From the NCBI GenBank assembly GCA_945889655.1, contig CAMDCH010000067.1, positions 1 to 11,098 of the forward strand: a DNA stretch of 11,098 nt, given 5' to 3'. The notes beneath the pieces are model-generated. The model searched no databases. It had not been told where the DNA came from and worked only from the letters and a program-made list of their open reading frames with translations. A program made the translations under genes and the position numbers. Positions 6,366 to 11,098 of this stretch are shown here, one piece after another; the first letter of the stretch is position 1; each line of letters starts with the position of its first letter. Source of the stretch: SHZT01 sp945889655 (GTDB lineage Bacteria > Gemmatimonadota > Gemmatimonadetes > Gemmatimonadales > GWC2-71-9).

Positions 6366-7630
6366 ACCGGCTCGCCACGCTGCGGCTGCGGCTCACGCTC
6401 TGGTACGGCGCCACGTTCGGGCTCATCCTGTTCCTGCTCGGCAGCGGGCTCTTCCTCGTCATCCGGCACCAGATCGGCCAATACCTCGATGCCTCGCTCG
6501 CCGGTTCGGCGCAGGAGCTGATGCGCGCGGCCGGGATCCGGGAGCTGGAGGCAGCCGGCGGCGGCGGCGGCGCCATCGGTGGTCTCGTCTTCGACGCCGT
6601 GGACCAGCTGCACATCCCCGAGCGCTCGCTCTTTCTCTTCGATGGGAAGGGCAACCCGGTGAAACCTCAGCGGGTGGATTCGGCGCTCATCAGCGCGGTG
6701 GCGTCCATGAAGCAGACCCCAGCGTGGACCACCGCGACCCTGGCCGACGGCCCGGCGCGTATCTACGCCGAGCGGTTCGATACGCCGATGGAGGTCAGTC
6801 ATGTGGCGGTCGCGGTGGCGGACGAGCGGGAGCTGGCAGGCGAGTACGCCGCACTGATCGCCGCGTTTGCGGCCGCCGCGATTGTCGCGCTCCTGCTGGT
6901 GGCCGGTGGAGGGTACGTGCTGGTGCGGCAGTCGACGGCACCCATCGAGCAGACGGTCGAGTACATGCGCCGGTTCATGGCGGATGCAGCGCACGAGCTG
7001 CGCACGCCGCTCACCGTGCTGCGCACCCGCGCCGAGGTAACGCTCCAGCGTGAACGGGACCCGACAGAGTACGCTGGCGCGCTGGGCGCCATCGCGCAGG
7101 AATCCGAACGGCTGGGTCACATCGTGGAGAGCCTCCTGCTGCTCTCCCGTGCGGACGCCGGCGAACGCCCGCTCCAGCGCGCGAAGGTCTTCCTGGACGA
7201 CCTCGTGCTGGATGTCGCCGGGGGCGCGGGATTGGTCGCCGAGCGGCGCGGCGTGCGGCTGAGCATGGACCAGATCGCCGAGGCGGAGGTGGACGGCGAT
7301 GCAACGCTGCTGCGGCAGCTCATCTCCAACCTGGTCGACAACGCGATCAAGTTCACGCCCTCGGGCGGAACCGTGACCATCGGCGTCGAAGCGACGAATG
7401 GCGAGTCGCGCCTGACCGTGGAAGACACCGGCGTGGGGATCCCGTCCGACCAGCTGCCGCACATCTTCCAGCGTTTTTTCCGCGGCGATCCGGCGCGGAC
7501 GCGCGCGGAGGGGGCGGGGCTTGGCCTCGCGATCGTGCGGTGGGTGGCGGATGCGCACGGCGCACGGATCGACGTGTCGTCGCGGCCGGGTGCGGGCACG
7601 AGGATCGTGGTCGCCTTTCGCGGATCTTGA
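6362..7630 (+). CDS. Membrane sensor histidine kinase with a reduced HAMP linker
   Basis: The 422-residue inner-membrane kinase is partner to the preceding regulator. TM1 is at about 15-34 and the periplasmic sensor region at about 35-162, with a Gly-rich stretch at 66-70. TM2 is at about 163-187. The phospho-acceptor is His211 (D-A-A-H-E-L-R-T-P-L), the N box N-L-V-D-N-A-I-K-F-T-P begins at residue 323, the G1 box is D-T-G-V-G-I (355-360) and the G2 box G-A-G-L-G-L-A (384-390). Unusually, only about 17 residues separate the Pro of the HAMP start (A-P-I-E-Q, Pro194) from His211, whereas a full HAMP plus linker would need about 60 or more. The second HAMP helix is therefore missing. GTG is the start because it overlaps the regulator stop. 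The signal sensed is unknown. Confidence 0.93.
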   Translation: MNRLATLRLRLTLWYGATFGLILFLLGSGLFLVIRHQIGQYLDASLAGSAQELMRAAGIRELEAAGGGGGAIGGLVFDAVDQLHIPERSLFLFDGKGNPVKPQRVDSALISAVASMKQTPAWTTATLADGPARIYAERFDTPMEVSHVAVAVADERELAGEYAALIAAFAAAAIVALLLVAGGGYVLVRQSTAPIEQTVEYMRRFMADAAHELRTPLTVLRTRAEVTLQRERDPTEYAGALGAIAQESERLGHIVESLLLLSRADAGERPLQRAKVFLDDLVLDVAGGAGLVAERRGVRLSMDQIAEAEVDGDATLLRQLISNLVDNAIKFTPSGGTVTIGVEATNGESRLTVEDTGVGIPSDQLPHIFQRFFRGDPARTRAEGAGLGLAIVRWVADAHGARIDVSSRPGAGTRIVVAFRGS

Positions 7631-7645
7631 AAGGGCGCTTTGTTT

Positions 7646-7739
7646 TCGCGGCGTAAAGCCGCGACTCGGCTACCTGTCGCGTAAAGCGACGTGCGTCAGT
7701 TTACCTGACAGATAGCCGAGCTGCGGCTTCATGCCGCGG
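7646..7739. repeat. 94-bp composite palindrome (nested inverted repeat) between convergent genes
   Basis: Two arms of 45 bases (7646-7690 and 7695-7739) are inverted copies around GTGC. The core 7665-7720 folds with CTCGGCTAcCTGTC opposite GACAGaTAGCCGAG (13 of 14 pairs), then GTAAA opposite TTTAC and GAC opposite GTC. Each arm also forms smaller hairpins of its own: GCGGC-GTAAA-GCCGC (7648-7662), GTCGC-GTAAA-GCGAC (7676-7690), GTCAG-TTTAC-CTGAC (7695-7709) and GCGGC-TTCAT-GCCGC (7723-7737). It fills the gap between the kinase stop and the convergent DUF892 gene. It may be a REP/BIME- or MITE-like element and may also act as a bidirectional terminator, although no T run follows. Confidence 0.85.
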
Positions 7740-7744
7740 GCTGG

Positions 7745-8326
7745 CTAGTTCGAACTCTTCCGGGCGCGCGATCCCTGTGCCTGGGTGCCTCCCGTCGGGG
7801 CGGGCTCGCGGCGCTGGGTCTCGATCCGGATCATGGGCTTCCGTGTCCCGCGGGAGTCGTCCAGGGCGGTCTCGGTCACCTGGGTCAGGAGCACGTCGGC
7901 TTCCTTCTCTTCATCCAGCGTTTCCTGGAGCAGCTCGACCGCTCGTTCGTTGCCGAGGTGGAGCGCGAACGCCCGGGCCGTACCATATCCGGCGATCTCG
8001 TAGTGCTCCACCTTCTGGCAGGCGCCGATGATCGCCGCGTCCAGGACATGCGGTTCGAGGTCCTCGTGGAGGATCCTGGCGCTTTCGGCGAGCAGGCCCT
8101 GCATGCCCTCGCACGTTTCTTCCTTCGGCTTGCCGATCTCACCGAAGATCTCGTTCAGCCGTTGTACCTGGGTCTCCGTTGTCACGCGATGCTCTTTCAG
8201 CGCCCGCTTCAGGTCCGGGGAAGTGACGGCGTTGATGAGCTTGGGGAGTGTTCTCAGGATCTGCTGTTCGGCGTCGTAGAGGTCGGCCAACTCATGATTC
8301 AGGAGCTCCTGGAAATTATTTGCCAT
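7745..8326 (-). CDS. DUF892 (YciE/YciF-type) ferritin-like protein
   Basis: The 193-residue protein has the helical pattern of the DUF892 family: F-Q-E-L-L-N-H-E-L-A-D-L-Y-D-A-E-Q-Q near the start, K-E-H-R-V-T-T-E-T-Q-V-Q-R-L in helix 2, and Q-K-V-E-H-Y-E-I-A-G-Y-G-T-A in helix 3. The Glu and His residues of these helices are those expected at a di-metal site of ferritin-like bundles. About the last 28 residues are a polar, Arg-rich tail outside the fold. Family members are linked to stress response; their chemistry is poorly known. ATG 8326 is preferred over an in-frame GTG at 8338 because GGAGG (8332-8336) lies 5 bases before it. It follows the DUF421 gene by 52 bases on the same strand, so it is probably co-transcribed. 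Confidence 0.9.
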   Translation of the reverse strand: MANNFQELLNHELADLYDAEQQILRTLPKLINAVTSPDLKRALKEHRVTTETQVQRLNEIFGEIGKPKEETCEGMQGLLAESARILHEDLEPHVLDAAIIGACQKVEHYEIAGYGTARAFALHLGNERAVELLQETLDEEKEADVLLTQVTETALDDSRGTRKPMIRIETQRREPAPTGGTQAQGSRARKSSN

Positions 8327-8378
8327 CGGTACCTCCACTGCAATGATGAAGGAGTGCTTCGGGGCCTGGTTGGCCCGG

Positions 8379-8834
8379 TCAGCGGTGCTGCACGGATTCC
8401 CGCGGGATGACGGAGATGGAGCCGTGGCGCTCCAGCACAGCCTGTTTGACGTCCGTGAGACCCTCCAGACCCTGCGCCCGCGCGGCTTCTATGATGTCCT
8501 GCTCGTCCAACCGCTCCTTCCGGATGTGCTCCTCGATGACGCGGCCGTTTTCCGCGACGACTACGGGCTCTTCGTCCAGCAGCGTGGCCAGCGTGCGCCA
8601 CCGGCGCGCCGCCATGGACACCCCGATGTCCACCAGCAGAAGAGTCGTGATGGCGACCGTGGCTCCGGTGAGGGACGTGTCGGGGCCGACGATGGCGTTG
8701 GACACGGCTTCGCTGATGATCAGGAGCAGGACGAAGTCGAACGCGGTCACTTCACCGAGCGATCGCTTCCCACTCAAGCGCATCATGACGAGGAGTGTGA
8801 CGTACAAGGCGAGCGGCCGGAGGACGGATTCCAT
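8379..8834 (-). CDS. DUF421 (YetF-like) membrane protein
   Basis: The 151-residue protein has the hallmark stretch M-R-L-S-G-K-R-S-L-G-E-V-T-A-F-D-F-V-L-L (residues 18-37) followed by L-I-I-S-E-A-V-S-N-A-I-V-G of the DUF421 family. TM segments are at about 6-20, 33-50 and 56-75, and a cytoplasmic alpha/beta domain occupies about 80-145 (P-V-V-V-A-E-N-G-R-V-I-E-E-H-I-R-K-E-R-L). It is shorter than Bacillus YetF but a usual length for Gram-negative members. The molecular function is unknown; related Bacillus proteins have been tied to spore and envelope properties. It starts 8 bases after the stop of the upstream gene (8843-9316) and has no strong ribosome site of its own, which suggests coupled translation. 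The DUF892 gene follows. Confidence 0.9.
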   Translation of the reverse strand: MESVLRPLALYVTLLVMMRLSGKRSLGEVTAFDFVLLLIISEAVSNAIVGPDTSLTGATVAITTLLLVDIGVSMAARRWRTLATLLDEEPVVVAENGRVIEEHIRKERLDEQDIIEAARAQGLEGLTDVKQAVLERHGSISVIPRESVQHR

Positions 8835-8842
8835 CAGCGGGA

Positions 8843-9316
8843 CTACGGAAGGACGATGCCGCGCAGGCTCACGCGGTCGTTGCCAGTGCTGAGAGAGATG
8901 CCGTAGCGGCCGATCCGCCTGAACCGGCCGGCTATTCTCACGGTGACCAGCCCGCCGCTGTCAGCGGCAAAGACGAAGCGCGTGCCAGCCGAGCGTGTCA
9001 GCTGGGTCCGGTCGGGATCGGGTGCGATGCGTTCGACCTCGAACACGGCGGTGAAGGCAGAATCCACCTCCACCTGGACGGCTTCCGCTTGCGCCGGGGA
9101 GATCGTCAGGGTGAGATCGGTATCGACACCGAGGCGGGCGATCGGCTGATAGTGGACGGCGAAGGTGCCCTGGTGTTCGTCGCGGTTGTTCAGAACACCG
9201 GTTCCACCGGCGACACCAAGTCCGGCGAGGGACAGGGCGAGAGCGGCGACCACCCACCCGATCCGCTGCGCGGTCCACATGCCGCGTTGCAGCGCTGAGA
9301 CGTGTCTCGAGAGCAT
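8843..9316 (-). CDS. Conserved hypothetical one-TM protein, DUF421 partner
   Basis: This 157-residue protein has no assigned function that I recognise. A short cytoplasmic start is followed by one TM segment (about residues 20-38, G-W-V-V-A-A-L-A-L-S-L-A-G-L-G), and the rest is probably outside, made of alternating beta-strand patterns (H-Q-G-T-F-A-V-H-Y, D-L-T-L-T-I-S, G-T-R-F-V-F-A-A, L-V-T-V-R-I-A-G-R-F-R). Proteins with this plan are, as I recall, often encoded directly before DUF421 genes, which matches the 8-base gap here. The ATG at 9316 is chosen for its GGAGGGGG ribosome site 3 bases upstream of the ATG (the GGAGG core ends 6 bases before it). An internal ATG at 9280 has none. It may form a complex with the DUF421 protein; this is inference. 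Confidence 0.8.
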   Translation of the reverse strand: MLSRHVSALQRGMWTAQRIGWVVAALALSLAGLGVAGGTGVLNNRDEHQGTFAVHYQPIARLGVDTDLTLTISPAQAEAVQVEVDSAFTAVFEVERIAPDPDRTQLTRSAGTRFVFAADSGGLVTVRIAGRFRRIGRYGISLSTGNDRVSLRGIVLP

Positions 9317-9324
9317 TGTCCCCC

Positions 9325-9382
9325 TCCGGACGCAATATGGACCTGCTCCAAGGGGGTGTCTGTTGAGCGGATTGCGTACGGA
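9325..9382. repeat. 12-bp inverted repeat before the DUF421 operon
   Basis: TCCGgACGCAAT (9325-9336) pairs with ATTGCGTaCGGA (9371-9382), 11 of 12 positions, around a 34-base loop. It fills the 101-base gap between the MoaD-like gene and the gene starting at 9316. On the minus strand the inner arm covers the first bases of the GGAGGGGG ribosome site. It could be a regulator binding site or a leader hairpin, and no terminator T run follows. Confidence 0.5.
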
Positions 9383-9417
9383 AGGAGCCTACGAAGAGAC
9401 GCAGGGGCTCGCGGCTG

Positions 9418-9714
9418 CTATCCTCCCGCGAGCGCCCCGACGACGAGCAGCGGCTCGGCGCCGGATACGACCCCGCCATCGAGCGGCGCGTCGGGCGAGG
9501 CAAGCGAAATATCCTGGCCGCCGGCAAAAAACCGGATAAAGGCCCGGCGCTGAAGGGTCCCGTGGTCCCGGATCGTCCCCCGTAGCACCGGATACTTCTC
9601 CTCCAGCGCATCCAGCACCGACCGGAGCGTCACGGCTCCGGCAACGTCCAGCAGCACCTCCTCGCCCACGCGCGCCAGGTTGCGGAGCTGAAAGGGCAGG
9701 GCGACGCGAATCAC
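9418..9714 (-). CDS. MoaD/ThiS-family ubiquitin-like protein ending in Gly-Gly
   Basis: The 98-residue protein starts I-R-V-A-L-P-F-Q-L-R-N-L-A, followed by V-T-L-R-S-V-L-D-A-L-E-E-K-Y-P-V-L-R. It then has F-I-R-F-F-A-G-G-Q-D-I and ends E-P-L-L-V-V-G-A-L-A-G-G directly before the stop. This is the beta-grasp plan of MoaD/ThiS sulfur carriers, with the free C-terminal Gly-Gly that E1-like enzymes adenylate. No such enzyme (MoeB/ThiF) and no molybdopterin or thiamin genes are in the window. The GTG start at 9714 overlaps the TGA of the beta-propeller gene (GTGA), so the two are translationally coupled. A longer open frame to 9924 runs over the propeller gene and is not used. The role may be sulfur transfer or protein conjugation; the sequence does not decide. 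Confidence 0.88.
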   Translation of the reverse strand: MIRVALPFQLRNLARVGEEVLLDVAGAVTLRSVLDALEEKYPVLRGTIRDHGTLQRRAFIRFFAGGQDISLASPDAPLDGGVVSGAEPLLVVGALAGG

Positions 9715-10889
9715 CTGAGCGTCTGCACCTCGACCGAAAGCACCGGGGGCAGGTCGCGCACGAGGGCGTTCCAGCTGTCGCCGGAGTCGGTGGAGCCGTA
9801 GACCTGGCCACCGGTGGTGCCGAAGTAGATCCCGCAGTCGTCCATCGAGTCCACTGCCATCGCGTCGCGGAGCACGTTCACGTAGCAGTCCGACTGCGGG
9901 AGTCCCTTCGTGAGCGGCTCCCACTCGTTGCCGCCGGACGTGCTCCGGAAGACACGCAGCTTGCCGTCGGGCGGGAAATGCTCCGAATCACTCTTGATCG
10001 GTACCACGTAGACGGTGTCCGGCTCGTGCGTGTGGACGTCAATGGCGAAGCCGAAATCCGTGGGCAGGTTACCGCTTATCTCACGCCACGAGTCGCCCGC
10101 GTCATCGCTCCGCATAACATCCCAGTGCTTCTGCATGAAGAGCACGTTCGGGCGGCTCGCGTTCATCGCGAGGCGATGGACGCAGTGGCCGACCTCGGCC
10201 TCGGGATCGGGGATGTACTGCGACCGCAGGCCGCGGTTGATCGGCTTCCAGGTCTTGCCCTCGTCATCACTGCGGAACGCGCCCGCGGCGGAGATCGCGA
10301 CGAAAATGCGGCGAGGATTCGTGGGATCGATGACGATCGTGTGCAGGCACAACCCGCCGGCTCCCGGTGTCCACTGCGGGCCCGTGCCATGGCCGCGGAG
10401 ACCGGCCAGCTCCGACCAGGTCACACCCGCATCGGTCGAACGGAAGATGGCGGCGTCTTCTACACCCGCGTACAGCATGTCCGGATTCGTCAGCGACGGC
10501 TCGATGTGCCAGACGCGCTTGAACTCCCAGGGATGCTGGGTACCGTCGTACCACTGGTGCGTGGTGAGCGGCTTGCCGGTTTTCTCCGAGGTGTCGTACG
10601 CGAACTTGTTGCTCTGGCCCCGCGGCGTGCCGTCGGGTGTCTTCCCGGGGTCGCCGCCGGGCGGAGTCCAGGTCTTCCCGCCGTCGTCGGAGCGCTGGAT
10701 GATCTGGCCGAACCAGCCGCTCGACTGCGACGCGTAGAGGCGGTCAGGATTCGCCGGGGAACCCTTCAGGTGGTAGACCTCCCACCCAGCGAAGAAGGGA
10801 CCGTTCACCTCCCACTTTTTCCGTTTCCCATCCGACGTCAGGATGAACGCGCCTTTGCGCGTGCCGACCAGAACCCTCACGCTCGCCAT
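9711..10889 (-). CDS. WD40/YVTN/BNR-like Asp-box beta-propeller protein
   Basis: The 392-residue protein has six Asp-box repeats (S-x-D-x-G-x-T-W type) at about residues 67-74, 151-158, 207-214, 261-268, 316-323 and 366-373, spaced as in a sialidase- or Vps10-like beta-propeller. The start M-A-S-V-R-V-L-V-G-T-R-K-G-A-F has no signal peptide, so it is probably cytoplasmic. It is often auto-annotated as exo-alpha-sialidase, but the Arg triad, Tyr and Asp of true sialidases are not evident and I do not claim that activity. The start has a purine-rich AGGTGGGGG upstream and a possible promoter (TTGAGC, 17 bases, CATTTT) in the divergent gap. It is coupled by GTGA to the MoaD-like gene, which suggests that the two proteins act together. 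Confidence 0.85.
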   Translation of the reverse strand: MASVRVLVGTRKGAFILTSDGKRKKWEVNGPFFAGWEVYHLKGSPANPDRLYASQSSGWFGQIIQRSDDGGKTWTPPGGDPGKTPDGTPRGQSNKFAYDTSEKTGKPLTTHQWYDGTQHPWEFKRVWHIEPSLTNPDMLYAGVEDAAIFRSTDAGVTWSELAGLRGHGTGPQWTPGAGGLCLHTIVIDPTNPRRIFVAISAAGAFRSDDEGKTWKPINRGLRSQYIPDPEAEVGHCVHRLAMNASRPNVLFMQKHWDVMRSDDAGDSWREISGNLPTDFGFAIDVHTHEPDTVYVVPIKSDSEHFPPDGKLRVFRSTSGGNEWEPLTKGLPQSDCYVNVLRDAMAVDSMDDCGIYFGTTGGQVYGSTDSGDSWNALVRDLPPVLSVEVQTLR

Positions 10890-10921
10890 TGAGCCCCCAC
10901 CTTAGAGAGATGCCTGACTGG

Positions 10922-10950
10922 AAAATGCCCGATGCGCGCCGTGCGCTCAA
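10922..10950 (-). promoter_or_regulatory. Possible promoter of the beta-propeller/MoaD operon
   Basis: On the minus strand TTGAGC (10945-10950) and CATTTT (10922-10927) are separated by 17 bases, 4 of 6 and 3 of 6 matches to the sigma-70 boxes. Transcription would begin about 25 bases before the ATG at 10889. This is a weak match in a short divergent gap of 74 bases. Confidence 0.3.
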
Positions 10951-10951
10951 C

Positions 10952-10963
10952 TACCTTCCATCC
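10952..10963 (+). promoter_or_regulatory. Possible leaderless -10 (TACCTT, 6 bases before ATG) of the nitroreductase gene
   Basis: TACCTT (10952-10957) stands exactly six bases before the ATG at 10964, the same box and spacing as before the response regulator at 5688. There is no Shine-Dalgarno sequence. This supports 10964 as the true start over in-frame ATGs at 10910 and 10925. Confidence 0.4.
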
Positions 10964-11098
10964 ATGAACGTGCGTGATGCCATCCAGCAGCGGCGCTCCA
11001 TCAAGCGTTTCACCAACCGCCCCGTGACCCGCGAAGAGATCGAGGGCCTGCTCTCCCTCGCCGTTCTCGCCCCGAACCACCGTCTCACCCAGCCGTGG
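10964..11098 (+). CDS. Nitroreductase-family protein, N-terminal part
   Basis: Only the first 45 codons are in the window. The protein begins M-N-V-R-D-A-I-Q-Q-R-R-S-I-K-R-F, the R-R-S-x-K-x-F element that binds the FMN phosphate in nitroreductases. It continues with P-V-T-R-E-E-I-E-G-L-L-S-L-A and A-P-N-H-R-L-T-Q-P-W, which is the A-P-N-H-x-x-T-x-P-W element typical of the YdjA-like group. It is expected to be a cytoplasmic FMN-dependent NAD(P)H oxidoreductase. The start at 10964 fits family N-termini; in-frame upstream ATGs at 10910 and 10925 would add unrelated residues. It is transcribed divergently from the beta-propeller gene. The substrate is unknown. Confidence 0.85.
   Translation, partial: MNVRDAIQQRRSIKRFTNRPVTREEIEGLLSLAVLAPNHRLTQPW

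Noticed and set aside
6233..7558. A 441-codon minus-strand open frame opposite the sensor kinase
   Set aside because: The composition is rich in Arg, His, Gln and Gly and no domain is visible; the plus strand carries all kinase motifs.
7630..7646. AAAG-GGCG-CTTT followed by GTTTT as a terminator of the kinase gene
   Set aside because: A 4-bp stem is too weak; the large palindrome just downstream is a better candidate for ending transcription.
8362..8376. Hairpin GGGCC-TGGTT-GGCCC between the DUF421 and DUF892 genes as a terminator
   Set aside because: The stem is only 5 bp and no T run follows on the minus strand. It may be chance in GC-rich DNA.
9715..9924. N-terminal extension of the MoaD-like protein
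   Set aside because: The extra 70 residues are Arg/His/Gly-rich and out of frame over the propeller gene; the beta-grasp fold begins at the GTG 9714.
9711..10889. Calling the propeller protein a sialidase
   Set aside because: Asp-boxes define the fold, not the activity. The catalytic Arg triad and Tyr are not evident and no secretion signal is seen.
9978..10892. A 304-codon plus-strand open frame opposite the beta-propeller gene
   Set aside because: It is antisense to six clear Asp-boxes and has no domain of its own.

Overview
The window is a GC-rich bacterial chromosomal segment. A TolC-type channel and an RND tripartite pump mean the cell has an outer membrane. The gene families and the frequent absence of Shine-Dalgarno sequences would fit a soil or environmental phylum such as Gemmatimonadota, but that is an impression from composition and gene content, not a demonstrated assignment. 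There are no tRNA or rRNA genes, CRISPR arrays or transposases.

Left part (1-4518, + strand): the end of a TolC-family outer-membrane channel gene, a periplasmic adaptor and a CzcA/CusA-like RND permease, tightly packed as one tripartite efflux operon. Its last gene overlaps, stop to stop, a convergent gene (4513-4947, -) for a small secreted PepSY protein with a very acidic tail.

Middle (4948-7744): a divergent promoter region serves the PepSY gene and a small single-domain retropepsin-like aspartic protease (5115-5501, +). After the protease come a possible small structured RNA and a strong intrinsic terminator (5606-5645). An OmpR-type response regulator (5688-6365) and a sensor kinase (6362-7630) follow, overlapping by 4 bases. 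The kinase seems to lack most of its HAMP linker. It is an inference, not shown, that this pair controls the pump or the PepSY protein. The kinase is followed by a striking 94-bp composite palindrome (7646-7739).

Right part (7745-10889, all - strand, transcribed right to left): a six-Asp-box beta-propeller gene is coupled by a GTGA overlap to a MoaD/ThiS ubiquitin-like protein ending in Gly-Gly. About 100 bases later come a one-TM protein of unknown function, a DUF421 (YetF-like) membrane protein and a DUF892 (YciE/YciF) ferritin-like protein, probably an envelope or stress operon. At the right edge a divergent nitroreductase-family gene starts at 10964 and runs out of the window.

The points most worth following up are the composite palindrome, the TACCTT-N6 start motif seen at three places (two directly before start codons lacking Shine-Dalgarno sequences, one before the putative small RNA), and the beta-propeller/ubiquitin-like pair. 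Next are the altered charged-residue pattern in the RND transmembrane segment 4 and the HAMP-poor kinase.
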